Below, piece after piece: positions 10,357 through 20,884 of a stretch of 64,000 bases of DNA. Numbering within the stretch: the stretch's first letter is position 1; each line of letters opens with the position of its first letter. Source of the stretch: Pseudocercospora fijiensis CIRAD86 (Eukaryota; Ascomycota; Dothideomycetes; Mycosphaerellales; Mycosphaerellaceae); assembly GCF_000340215.1 (NCBI RefSeq), contig NW_006921533.1, positions 3,832,273-3,896,272 of the forward strand, given 5' to 3'. The notes beneath the pieces are model-generated. The model made no database searches and was not told where the DNA came from. It saw only the letters and a program-made list of their open reading frames with translations. The position numbers and the translations under genes were made by a program.

Positions 10357-11406
10357 CTAAGACTTCGTACAATTCGTCCTCTTCTGGGCCAGATTCCAAT
10401 GCTCCACAATGCAAGTACCCTCAAAACGATAGATGTCGACGTACGCCGTCATATCCTCACCACTCGACACCGAATGCACCCATCCCGCCCCGCCATCAAA
10501 TGCTATTCGCTCTACCACCGTCTTTCCTGGAGGCGCCAGCTTGGTCGACATCCAAGCCGTGTCTCCTTTGGAATCGCAATCGTGCTTGATCAAATCCTTG
10601 GAAACGTACTTCATAAGCGCTTCCTTCATGTCTGACCTTTTCCAGATGAGATGTACAAATTCACTAAAGAGAGTGGCCTGTTCAATCGTAGTCGCCGCTC
10701 CAATCACACAGTGGGTCAAATTTGTTGTAGTGTTCATCTTGTAAGGCGGAGTCGGGGTCTTTATTTTTGGCATTGGTGTTCTAGTCATGTTCGTCATATT
10801 ACCACCATACGGACCAGGGACTGGAGGCGCCGTAATATTAGTCACATTGGAACCATGTGGTGGAGGAGCTGGGATCGTATTGTTGGTCATGTTAGTTGTG
10901 TTATAACTATAGGTCAGGTATGAAGGCGGAGGCGGAGGAGGCGGCGGCGTTGTCGTATTTGTCGCATTTTGGCCATAAGGCCGGGGTGAAGGCAATGTGG
11001 TATTAGTTGTGTTCGTCGTCTTCGGACGATAAGTCATGTATGGTGGAGGCGGAGGGCGCTTGTTATTGGTTGCTCCGGGTGGCGGACTTTGTAATGTTGC
11101 ATTGGTACTGTTACTACATGGAGGCAAAGGCGTTGTGTAATTGTTTGCGCTGCTTGTGGCGTTCATCTTCATGTTGGTGCAGGTCGCGTTGGTCATGTTA
11201 TGTGCCTGAGAAAATTAGCCAAGTTCGAGAACTTGCGGTTAAGCACAGACCGGAGGTGGTGGCGGAGGCATGGGAGGACCGTATGTCAATGGATGCGGCG
11301 GTGAAGGCGGAGATTTGTAAGAGCCTGGAGTTGCTGGCGGGCTGTTGCCAGGCCTTGCTGCTGTCCATGGCAGTAGTAGGATAGCCGCACCGTAGAGGAG
11401 ACGCAT
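10357..11406 (-). CDS. Secreted Pro-rich, N-glycosylation-dense SnoaL-like protein
   Basis: Two exons (11406-11251 and 11205-10357) joined by a 45-nt phase-0 intron (GTCTGT donor, GGCTAAT branch, TTTCTCAG acceptor) give 334 residues. Exon 1 encodes a signal peptide (MRLLYGAAILLLPWTAA) and a Pro-rich stretch. Residues about 55-215 alternate proline runs with roughly 18 N-x-T/S sequons. The C-terminal ~110 residues resemble a SnoaL/NTF2-like fold (DMKEALMKYVSKDLIKHDCD, then AYVDIYRFEGTCIVEHWN). SnoaL-like proteins act as small-molecule cyclases or are uncharacterised; here the domain would face the cell exterior. A mucin-like linker carrying a catalytic or binding head is my inference. A TATATA lies about 100 bp upstream. 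Confidence 0.75.
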
Positions 11407-11505
11407 GTTTGCAGAGCAGACTGTGTCTTCTCTTGCACAGGACGAGCGATAGAGATGGAAGATCGCTGCAGATGCAAAGCTCTGGAGCTCGACGCATTTG
11501 GTAGG

Positions 11506-11511
11506 TATATA
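11506..11511 (-). promoter_or_regulatory. Candidate TATA box
   Basis: TATATA about 100 bp upstream of ATG 11406, a plausible position for a core promoter of the secreted SnoaL-like gene. Motif match only. Confidence 0.35.
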
Positions 11512-13103
11512 CCTTCGCTCTTGGACGAACTCTGACGATGCGGATACATCCTTCTCGATGCAAGTCTGCAGAGGTATCAATCGGTAGTTGCCTCTTGAGT
11601 CTTTTCTTAAGTGGCCGGACTGGGTTGGCACGGCTATTGCTTGCCCGTGGCAACTTGCGTGTTGTTATTATTATTATTACAGTTCGCTGTTGTATGTATG
11701 TAGAATACAGACTGCGAAAGTTAATCTTGTTGGCAGTTGTTGATACAGCTTCTTGAGCCGAGAAGAACCTGGAAAGGATATCCTCGCTCAATGCATGAAC
11801 CGGCCTTTCGTGCCCGAAGTCCTACTTCCATCATTGCCGTCCATGACCGACAATCTTCATCTGCTTGAGGTTCGGCATAATGTGACTGACAGATACGATA
11901 GACAGCATAAAGTCACACCCTAGTCTGTGGGAATTCAGTCCGTGCGGCATATGTTGCAACTTGCAAAGGCTGCAAAGGCTGTAGCGGGGAGGTTCGTCAC
12001 TCGGATGTTTGCGTTATACTTTCGAGCTAGGCCGGATCTTCAGCCTTCAGAGTCCAGACACCTCGAATGCCTGTCTGTCCCGGCGAGTCGAAGGGTAAAG
12101 TCCGAGTTGAAGAAGCTAACAAGACTGGACAGAGCACGAGTACTCCGAAACTCCCCGCTGAAAGCTCTTGAAGCTGAAGTGCTTGAACAAGCATCATATC
12201 GTCGAGCCGTTGATCCAAACCGTCATGGGAATCAGCCGTAAGCGGTGATGTCGGTCACGGTATGAGTGACTCAGGCGGCCAGGCCGTAACCGCTGGCGAG
12301 TCAAGGTGCTAGGATGAGCGCGCTGATAAGAACTTAAGAAGGCCGCACGAAAGGCCGTCGCCTAACTTAAGTATGGACCGGCTACAGTAACGAGGTGCAC
12401 TCTAGCCGATCATTCCAGGCCATCCACTCTTATAGGCTGATATTGCTTGTGCTCAGCACGCCCGAGAGTCTACACATTGGCCTCTGCGCTCTAGCACTGT
12501 ATCGTCGGGAGTCAGTAAGATTCCAACGAAGCACTTTCGACCTACTGTTCTTCACTTCAAAGCAAACAAGCACGAAGGCATCATCAGCTTAGCTTGTAGC
12601 AACGGCAGACGCTGCCCAAGTACGAGCTTCAATACTGTGCCATTCGCTCTCCTGCGATACCATGTCACGGCCCGCATCTTCTAGTCTCGTGCCGATGCAG
12701 CCGTCTCGTGTATCGGAAGATCCGATATATATCAGGTGCGTCCTCAGGCCAGGCCAGGTATCGATGGAGGCGACTGAGGCAGACGGGCGCAAGGCAGCCT
12801 TCGAAGGTGGCGGTACGCCGGAGGTGTAGGAGGGCAGTGCTTCTTTCCATCAAGATATCCAAGCCAGTGCTATTGCGATCTGTTCTGTATTCCATGCGAA
12901 GTGATCGTGGAGTGCTGCGGCGGATGGCGCTGGCACCAATCTCCCATCTCCTCTGTTGCGGAGAGTTCGGGAGTGATGCTTGGCAGAGCGCGTGCTTTGA
13001 TGCTACTGTACACCTCCGAACGCTCCAATCTTCGAGTACTTCAGCCACTGTGCAAATCATTGAAACGATGTGTCAGAGGCACCAATAGCCTCGATCATCC
13101 ATA
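11512..13103. other. Intergenic, 1.6 kb without a clear gene
   Basis: Short frames occur (for example plus-strand 11927-12241) but they start with GTG and show no recognisable motif. I see no RIP signature and no tRNA. Confidence 0.45.
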
Positions 13104-14677
13104 ATGCGGCGGACATGGTATGGCGGGCTTGGAGGCCAGCACGGGAGGCACATTTACGCCTACTGCAATGTCAGGACAAACCAGGTCCTCTACTCGCTGG
13201 AACGGGTTCTGCGTGTATGTGTGCACGGTGGCACTATGAGGGTGACCCGCTGACTGCGACACAGAATTCGCACTTGAAACAGCTCGCAGATGTGGGCGCC
13301 AACAATAATCCGCCCAAACTTCGAAAAGACATCTGGCGCCCGTTGTGGATGGTGTCACTCCCCAACTCGCGCGATGGTAAGAGACTAGGCCTGCAAGTCT
13401 TTCGGCAGCTGCGCGAGTATCGTGTGCTGCACGAGACCAACTGGGAGATTCCTGAGGAGATGAAGCGGCCGTACACCGAGAAGGAGATCGAACGTATGAG
13501 GTACAAGTTGGACAATCGAGGCGGTAGCAAGAAGGAGACCGTTTACGACATAATCAAGCGCAAGAAATGGAAGATGCGCGTGAGAATGGTGATGGATCAG
13601 AAAGCAAATTCAATTGCAGACCTGGCTGCAATCTTATTACGGCAAGAAGACAAGGGAGTTGCAATCAGTGGAAAGCGAGAACTGGCTCTCGACCAGCAAA
13701 AGAAGGAGGATCAGGACACCATCATCAGCTTAGCAGAACGGAATGCCACGGAGGCGAATGAGTTGAAGGCCAAGATCCCAGCTATGGAGGCTGTCGTGGC
13801 AGAGGCCGGGCAGGAAGCGCAGAACAAGGACAAAAAGTCCAAGGAACGAAGAAGTGCGTTCCAAAAAGCATTACATACACGTAGAGATGTCGAAAAGATC
13901 CAGTTGCAGATTCGGAGGATGGAGTGGAGTGCCGCTCAGGTCGCAGATGCCAAGGCTCGTGCGGCATTCGAACAGCAGGAACAGCAGGAACAGCAGGAAC
14001 AGCGAAGGCGAAGAGCGGCAGAGTCACCACAGACAGCGAAGCCGGGCACTGCCGAGGAGGGTGCTCATGCTGAGAACTCATCTCTAACTGAACAAACTCC
14101 AGTCAAGGAGATCGACTACCGCCAATACCTCCCCGACTTCCCAGCTGAGCTCGATCCTATCGCCGCTGCAAAAGCTGGATTGCCTATTGGGAAACACTCT
14201 GCGCTCCAGCCAGAAAACAGGACACAAAAGATGCTAGTCAAGCTCTTCAGGCAGCACATTTTCACTATTCAAGACATTACAGTCAAGTGGGCCAACACGC
14301 TAGATGCAGAGTTCGCAGAAAGATGGCCCGACGGCGTGAAACACGACCGGATAGGATTTGTGCGGCATATTGCACCGAAACCAGACGACGAGCCTGTCGA
14401 TGATGTCAGGCAGCTCAGAGGCATGGTTGATACAAGTCCGAAAGAGACGCCGGAAGAGATGGCCGCGAAGGTAGCAAGAGGCAAAGTCGTCAAGAGAATC
14501 GCGGAACGATTAGTGGCAGAGGTGACTCGTAAGAATAACAGGAGTTTAGCACAGAGGAAGAAATCACGGCTTCAGCAGCAAGCCGCTGAAGAGACGGCTG
14601 GGAGGCAGAACAACGAGCCTGGCGCTAGCAAGCAGGCAGATGAGCCTCCGGTGCAAGCGGAGGCCCCAAAGTTGTAA
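13104..14677 (+). CDS. mhr1: Mitochondrial ribosomal protein mL67 / Mhr1 family
   Basis: Two exons (13104-13214 and 13265-14677), 50-nt phase-0 intron (GTATGT donor, CTGAC branch, ACACAG acceptor), 507 residues. Exon 1 carries the family hallmark (HIYAYCNVRTNQVLYSLERV). Exon 2 continues with LKQLADVGANNNPPKLRKDI, a leucine/arginine-rich segment, then MDQKANSIADLAAILL. In yeast Mhr1 is both large-subunit protein mL67 and a factor in mitochondrial homologous recombination. The first exon is easily missed because a long frame also opens upstream of exon 2. The C-terminal half is an unusually long extension: charged helix, a glutamine-rich QEQQEQ run, and a second conserved-looking block (YLPDFPAELDP to GVKHDRIGFVRHI). 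Confidence 0.8.
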
Positions 14678-15131
14678 TGAGACAGCGTAAAATATCACCA
14701 GCGAAACGAAGTGCATTCGACTGAGCGTGGCATCGCAATTCACGTTTTGTCGATCGCCGTCAGAGGCGATGGTTTTTCTGCAACGAGAGCGCTAGGCTAG
14801 ATGTCACACTGGGCAGGTACTATGGCTTCGATTGGCAGAATCAATATTTGATGAGTCGCACAAGGCTCCAGGCTTGGCGCAACCAAACTCTTTTCGACGC
14901 GGAGAGACTCGTCCTTCAATCGCAGTGGGCACGGTGCCGCGTACCTGGTGTGCCTGGCCTGGCCATTGTAAAGGCGAGTGGGACAGCCCGGCCAGGTTCC
15001 TGCCCTGCCCACGTCCGTCCGCATATATCGCAAACATCATCACCACCACCACCACCACCATCGTCGTCGTCGTCGTCGTCATCATCATCCTGCCCGGCCG
15101 CTGACAGATCTCCTGATTTTATCGCGGCAAG
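14678..15131. promoter_or_regulatory. Beta-mannosidase upstream region with microsatellite
   Basis: Contains a compound trinucleotide repeat of CAC, then TCG, then TCA units at 15036-15090, and a TATA-like atatat near 15023, about 105 bp before the ATG. I found no CGGN11CCG site by eye. Confidence 0.4.
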
Positions 15132-17695
15132 ATGGCGAGAGCTATGAAGACGATCGAGCTTGCGGAAGGCTGGTCGTTCAAGCAGACGCACTCTGATGAA
15201 GAATGGCTCCCCGTCTCAAGGGTGCCAACGAATGTGCATCTCGATCTGCTTGCCCACAAGAAGTCTGCAGGTCCATGTTTGTGTGACTCAGGCCCGCTGA
15301 CCTATACCACAGAATCGAGGATCCCTTCCTGGGCTTCAATGAGCTCAAATGCGAGTGGGTTGGCGAGAAGTCATGGACTTATAAAGTCCAAATCCCCGCG
15401 CCAGCCAGAGCTGAGGCTGGCACAAGACATGTTCTGGCTTTTGATGGACTCGACACCTTCGCCACGGTCAAGCTAGACGGCAAGATCATCCTCGAGAGCG
15501 ACAACATGTGGATCATGCATCGTGTCGATGTAACGCAAGACCTGAGATTCGACGCAGCCACAACACTGGAGATTGAGTTCAAATCAGCCATGCTGGAAGC
15601 CCGTAAGATAAAAGACGCGCATCCAGAGCATAAATGGGTTGGCTTTAATGGTGATATGGCTCGGCTTGCAGTGCGAAAAGCTCAGTACCACTGGGGTTGG
15701 GACTGGGGTCCAGTCTTATCTCCATGTGGGCCATGGCGTGCTGTGCGCCTCGAAACATATCAAGCTCGCGTGGCCGACATCAGAGTCGATTATGACATCG
15801 ATGCCTTGTTTCAGAGTGTTTCCGGAAGCATCACAGCAACGATCGACGGCGATTCCGGAGACGCCGTCCATTTCAGCATCTCTTTTGACGGGAGAGAGGT
15901 GTTCTGTGCAGTCGCGACGCCGAATGAAAGCGGCCTTGCAAAAATCAACTTCCACCTCCCAGAACCGAAGCTTTGGTATCCTCATGGATATGGCGAACAG
16001 CCGCTCTACACCGTCACTGCCAAGGTCACGGCTGCTGATCATGAGCTCCATACGCTAGGCAGAAAAACGGGGTTTCGCAAGGGTGAACTAATACAGGAAC
16101 CAGATGACATTGGAAAGACATTCTACTTTCGCATCAATGGCATTGATGTCTTTTGCGGAGGCTCAGACTGGATTCCTGCGGACAGCTTCACGCCACGAAT
16201 CTCGAAAGAACGGTACAGAAGATGGCTCGAGATGATGGTCGATGGCTATCAACTAATGATTCGAATATGGGGCGGTGGCATTTGGGAAGAGGACATCTTC
16301 TACGAGACTTGCGACGAACTCGGCGTTCTTGTGTGGCAAGATTTCATGTTCGGCTGTGGCAACTATCCCTGCTTTCCCGAGATTTTGAAGTCGATCGAGG
16401 CAGAATGCATATGTCAAACCAAACGGTTACGACACCATCCTTCCATTGTGATCTATGCTGGCAACAACGAAGACTACCAGGTACAAGAGCAGCTCGGCCT
16501 GACCTACGACTACGAAGACAAGAATCCCGAGAGTTGGCTTCAGTCGGACTTCCCAGCTCGCTACATATACGAGAAGCTGCTCCCGGAAGTAGTAGCAGCT
16601 CACGTGCCGCACGTCCCGTACCATCCAGGATCGCCATGGGGGGACGGTAAGATCAGCTCAGACCCGACGGTCGGGGACATGCACCAGTGGAATGTCTGGC
16701 ATGGCACGCAAGAGAAATACCAAATCTTCGATACGCTGGGCGGACGATTCAACAGCGAGTTTGGCATGGAAGCCTTCCCGCACATCGACACAATCAAATG
16801 GTACGTCACCGATGCGACGCAGTTGTACCCACAGAGCCATATGATCGACTTCCACAACAAGGCCGATGGACATGAACGACGAATCGCAACTTACCTGGTT
16901 GAAAATTTTCGGACGGCAACGGATCTTGAGAAGTACATCCATCTGACGCAGCTCAGTCAGGCAGAGGCGCTGATGTTCGGATATCGAGGCTGGCGGCAGC
17001 AATGGGGCCAGAAGCGCTTCTGCGGCGGCGCTCTGCTATGGCAGCTCAATGACTGTTGGCCGGTAACATCGTGGTCCATCGTAGACTACTTCCTCCGCAA
17101 GAAGCCGGCGTACTATGCCGTCCGCCGAGCATTGGCGCCAATCGCCGTTGCTGTCAAGCGTGAGCATCACGACTGGAGTGTCGTCCATGCACGGCCTGCA
17201 AAACGTCTTCGCTATGAGTGTTGGGTTGCCAGCTCCAAGACGAGTGATGTGCAAGCGACGATTGAGGTGCGGTACATCAGTATTGCAAGTGGCAAGGACA
17301 TCAAAGACAGATGTGTCAAAACGGACGTCACGATCGGTGCAAATGGAACGACGGAGATCTTGAAGGGCACCATTGACAACGTGCAGGAAGAGCCGCATGT
17401 CCTTGCCGCACGTATATGGGTGGAGGGCGAAATAGTGTCGCGAGACGTGGACTGGCCGCAGCCTCTGAAATACCTTGACTTCTCCGGTCGGGAGGTGGAT
17501 GTGATGCCGGCAGGCGACAAGATGGTCATCAGCGCGGGCAAGCCAACCAAAGGACTCGTGTTCGAGGAGAGAGAAGGCATTCTTGTCGATGACAGTGCCA
17601 TCGACGTGGTGCCCGGAGACGAGCAGGTCGTCACGGTTCGAGGTCTTGGAGCGCACGATCAGGCTTTGAAGTGGACGTATCTCGGGGCCGCATGA
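15132..17695 (+). CDS. mndB: Beta-mannosidase, glycoside hydrolase family 2
   Basis: Two exons (15132-15262 and 15313-17695), 50-nt intron with GTCTGC donor and CCACAG acceptor, 837 residues. The join reads HLDLLAHKK into IEDPFLGFNELKCEWVGEKS, matching the family. The enzyme releases terminal beta-1,4-linked mannose from manno-oligosaccharides. Visible are the N-terminal sugar-binding domain (VPTNVHLDLL), QYHWGWDWGP, the barrel motif RIWGGGIWEEDIFYE, the presumed acid/base E430 in GNNEDYQ and the presumed nucleophile E526 in FNSEFGMEAFP. There is no signal peptide, and the ~840-residue length fits the intracellular clade B (MndB) rather than the secreted clade A. It lies upstream of a Zn2Cys6 gene on the same strand. 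Confidence 0.92.
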
Positions 17696-18134
17696 CGAGA
17701 GCGGTGCATGGCTCTGGCTCAGCTGCCGGTCGGACGTGCAGCCGATTTGGGCCAGGCGACATCAAATGCTCGCCTAATCACCTTCTAAAATTTAGCTAGA
17801 ATGGAACTAGCCGGACGCTTTGCCGAGGGCCCGAGATGGCCGGTGCAACGCTAGAATAGGCTAGCGTCTGCTGCACACTTCCAAGGCGGGGTTCTCAGCA
17901 CTAATAATAAGTCAGCAGCATGTCCAACAGACAATTATAACCGTGCAGGGTCTGCCTCGCCTCGCACAGCACCTCACCTCGCCTCGCCTCGCTCAGCCTA
18001 CGCAATGCCATGTGCCTGTGCCTGTCGCGGCTTAGCGTGGTCCTCGTGGCTAACCAGGCCAAGTTCCCGAGACCGTCCACCACTTCTGCCCTCCTCCCCG
18101 TGAGCGGAGAATGTCATGAGGCCCAACCCGCACC
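17696..18134. other. Intergenic between beta-mannosidase and regulator
   Basis: 440 bp with a short run of cctcg repeats near 17970-17995. It should hold the beta-mannosidase terminator and the regulator promoter. Nothing else seen. Confidence 0.5.
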
Positions 18135-20739
18135 ATGTACCACACCTTCCAGGCCGCGACCAGCTCCAACTCCATAGATGGCGGCGAAGGCGGCAAAGGA
18201 CGCCCGGGTGGCTCCAGAAGGATCTCCACGAGCAACGCATGTGTCGAGTGTCGACGACGAAAGATACGATGCGATGGTGCGCAGCCTTGCGGTCAGTGCC
18301 ACTGGTATCAACACCCAGAATTGTGCGCCTATTCGAAGCCGGCACAGAGAATCGCCCCCTCTCGAAAGTGAGTTCGAGCAGTGGAGCTGCTGCCATTCGT
18401 GACTGACGCCTACCGCCAGGCTGCTCGATAAACTGCAGACTCAAGTCGATCAGTATCATGCTGTCTTTGCAAAGCTCTTCCCTGGAAAAGAGCTTGAGCA
18501 CTTCGTCTCCTTGCCACGCACGGAGTTGATCAACCTTGCGGTGACCTTGCCAGCTACGGCTACTTCTCCTGCTCATACACCAGATGCCCTGCCCGGCGTG
18601 TCCGAAGACCCATTGCGAAAGTCGGATGGAGCCGATAGTCTCGAAGGGTTGGAGCAAGCGCCAGAGCTAGATCCAGCGACGGACGAGGTCAAGCGACTCA
18701 AGGACAAGATCCAGGGCATATCTGACGACGTGAACGCGCTCTCTCTCGCCGTCGATCAAGCATCCTCATACGTTGGCGTATCTTCGATCAACGCGGCCAT
18801 GAAAGTCATGTTCAAGACTGCGCCAATGGCTCGATCGTTCTTGCTCCAGGCACAAGAAGATGAATCTGCTGAACCGAGTCGGAGCTCCACGCCACCTCCA
18901 TACAGCCTCGACCCAGATCCACATTATCTTCCTCCTGCCGACATTGGTGAGAAAATGATCGACTCTTACTTCGCTCACATACACGTACTCATGCCCATGA
19001 TCGACGAGGACCACTTTCGACAAAGCTATCTGTACGCTTCACGAAGGGACTCTCCTTGGCTGACCCTACTCAACATGGTCTTTGCACTGGGATGCCTCGC
19101 CAGTTCGACATGTGACAACCAAGAGCACATGGCATTCTATCAGCGAGCCCGGAAGCATATGGAAGTGGAAACGTTCGGAAGCGGGAGTCTGTACGTCTTG
19201 CAGGCCTTCGGATTGCTCAGTGGATACTATCTGCACTGGCTGAACAGGCCTAACGAGGCCAATGGCATCATGGGTGCCACCCTGCGAATGGCCACTGCGC
19301 ATGGCCTGCACCGAGAATACAGCGAAAGCAGACGAACCGATAAGAATAATAACTCTGGCGGAAGTGGTTGCGTAGTCTTGAGCAATTCGGAGGTTCCTGT
19401 CGAGATCCGGAGGAGAACCTGGTGGAGCCTATACATCCTGGATTCTTGGGCCGGCATCACTACCGGGAGGCCTAGTCTCGGGAGAACTGGCCGGATCACT
19501 GTGCAGCATCCGAGGATTCCCGAGCAGATGAACAACGCGCAGTATTTGGCTTCGCTACGGCTACTGCCGATAATATACAACATCACATTCTGCAAGATTG
19601 CGACCAAAGTGCAAGATATCCTGGCTGAGAAGTCTTTCATTCCGTTTGAAGAGCTATTCGCGCTGGACGCGGAGCTCGAGAGATGGCACGATGAATTACC
19701 TCCGATCCTGCACGATGTGCTCGACAGGCCACAGCTGAAGAAGCGACAGAGCTCCGGAGACCACGGACAAATCTCGCCAAAGCCAGCAACATCCACGGCA
19801 TCTAACACGAACCCATTTGACTTCTCGCAGCCGCCGGATCGGGACAAGACAGCATGTCCAGAGGTGTTGAAGACCCCCAGAGCCATCATGCTATGGCGAT
19901 ATCAAAATTTGAAGCTTCTCATGCATCGGCCAGTGCTGCTTACGACGGCGCTAAAACGTACAGCTTGGACCAACATGTCATCTGACGAGAGATTGGCGGT
20001 CGGAAGATGCAGAATTGTTGCGAGCCAAGCCATTGTTGATATTGATGCCACTTGTAAAGACGACTTGATCGCTGGCTGGAATGGCGTCTGGATGATGTAC
20101 CAGGCTGTAATGGTGCCTCTGCTCTCGCTATTTTCGGTGCTGTCAATGCCTCCTAATCCCACAGTCGGCGAAAGTCCTTTGCGTACACCAGGAAGCGATA
20201 GCTCTTTAGTGACGCCTGGAAGCGACGACGACATCGAGCGATGGCACCGTGACATCGAAAGATCAATAGCATTCTTCGACAGAATGCAACCCTGGTCTAT
20301 CGCTGCCAAGAAGAGCAGAGATGTCGTCCAAAATCTGCACGATGCGACAAAATATGTTGCCGAGCACAACGCACGATATCATCAGCAGCAACAAGAGATG
20401 TTCCAGGGACGCATTTCTATGGTCGATCCGGATACGTCCTCATATGCCGCGCAGCCCACGGCAGAGCCGCCTGCTGAAGTTCCTGTTCAATATCCTAATG
20501 GTCTTCCCTATGCTGGTCCAGACATCGTGAGCTTTATGAATAATGGGTGGGGAAGCAGTCCCAACTGGGAAGCTGACATGAACGAGTTTTGGGATGACCT
20601 GATGTGGGACACTTTCCCAAGCGACGTGCCCAACAGTGCGAGCGCGAATTTTGACAGTATTGCTCAGACGGATTGGTGGCTGCAGGTCAACGGAGACCAG
20701 GATTGGGCGCAATGGAATGGCGGAGCGAATCCACAATAG
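18135..20739 (+). CDS. Zn2Cys6 regulator, ClrB/CLR-2/ManR-like
   Basis: Two exons (18135-18367 and 18420-20739), 52-nt intron (GTGAGT, CTGAC, CGCCAG), 850 residues. The DNA-binding cluster uses C36, C39, C46, C52, C55 and C64 (CVECRRRKIRCDG, then CGQCHWYQHPELC), followed by a linker and a short coiled coil (KLLDKLQTQVDQYHAVFAKL). The central part is a fungal-specific transcription-factor domain (VLMPMIDEDHFRQSY; RRRTWWSLYILDSWAGITTG). The C-terminus is acidic and tryptophan-rich, likely activating. The cluster with its WYQHPE loop recalls regulators of cellulose and mannan degradation (ClrB/CLR-2/ManR). Position next to beta-mannosidase supports this, but paralogues share the motif. Confidence 0.8.
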
Positions 20740-20884
20740 CCATACGCAAAAGTTTTGAAGCACAGTGGTATTGCGCCCTGTGCAGGCTGCCGTGTTTCTG
20801 GCTATGAGCGCCAGTGTGCCCAATTGGTTCTGAATGTCGCAGATTCGCAGATTCCGCATTGAAGAATGGACTGAAAGACCTCGC
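20740..20884. other. Convergent intergenic gap
   Basis: 145 bp between two convergently transcribed regulator genes; presumably both polyadenylation regions. Confidence 0.5.

Noticed and set aside
10086..10589. Plus-strand frame with repeated SLKEG units
   Set aside because: Produced by the 15-bp minisatellite and then antisense to the SnoaL-like gene; no motif of its own.
11927..12241. 104-codon plus-strand frame
   Set aside because: Starts with GTG, no recognisable motif, no neighbouring splice signals.
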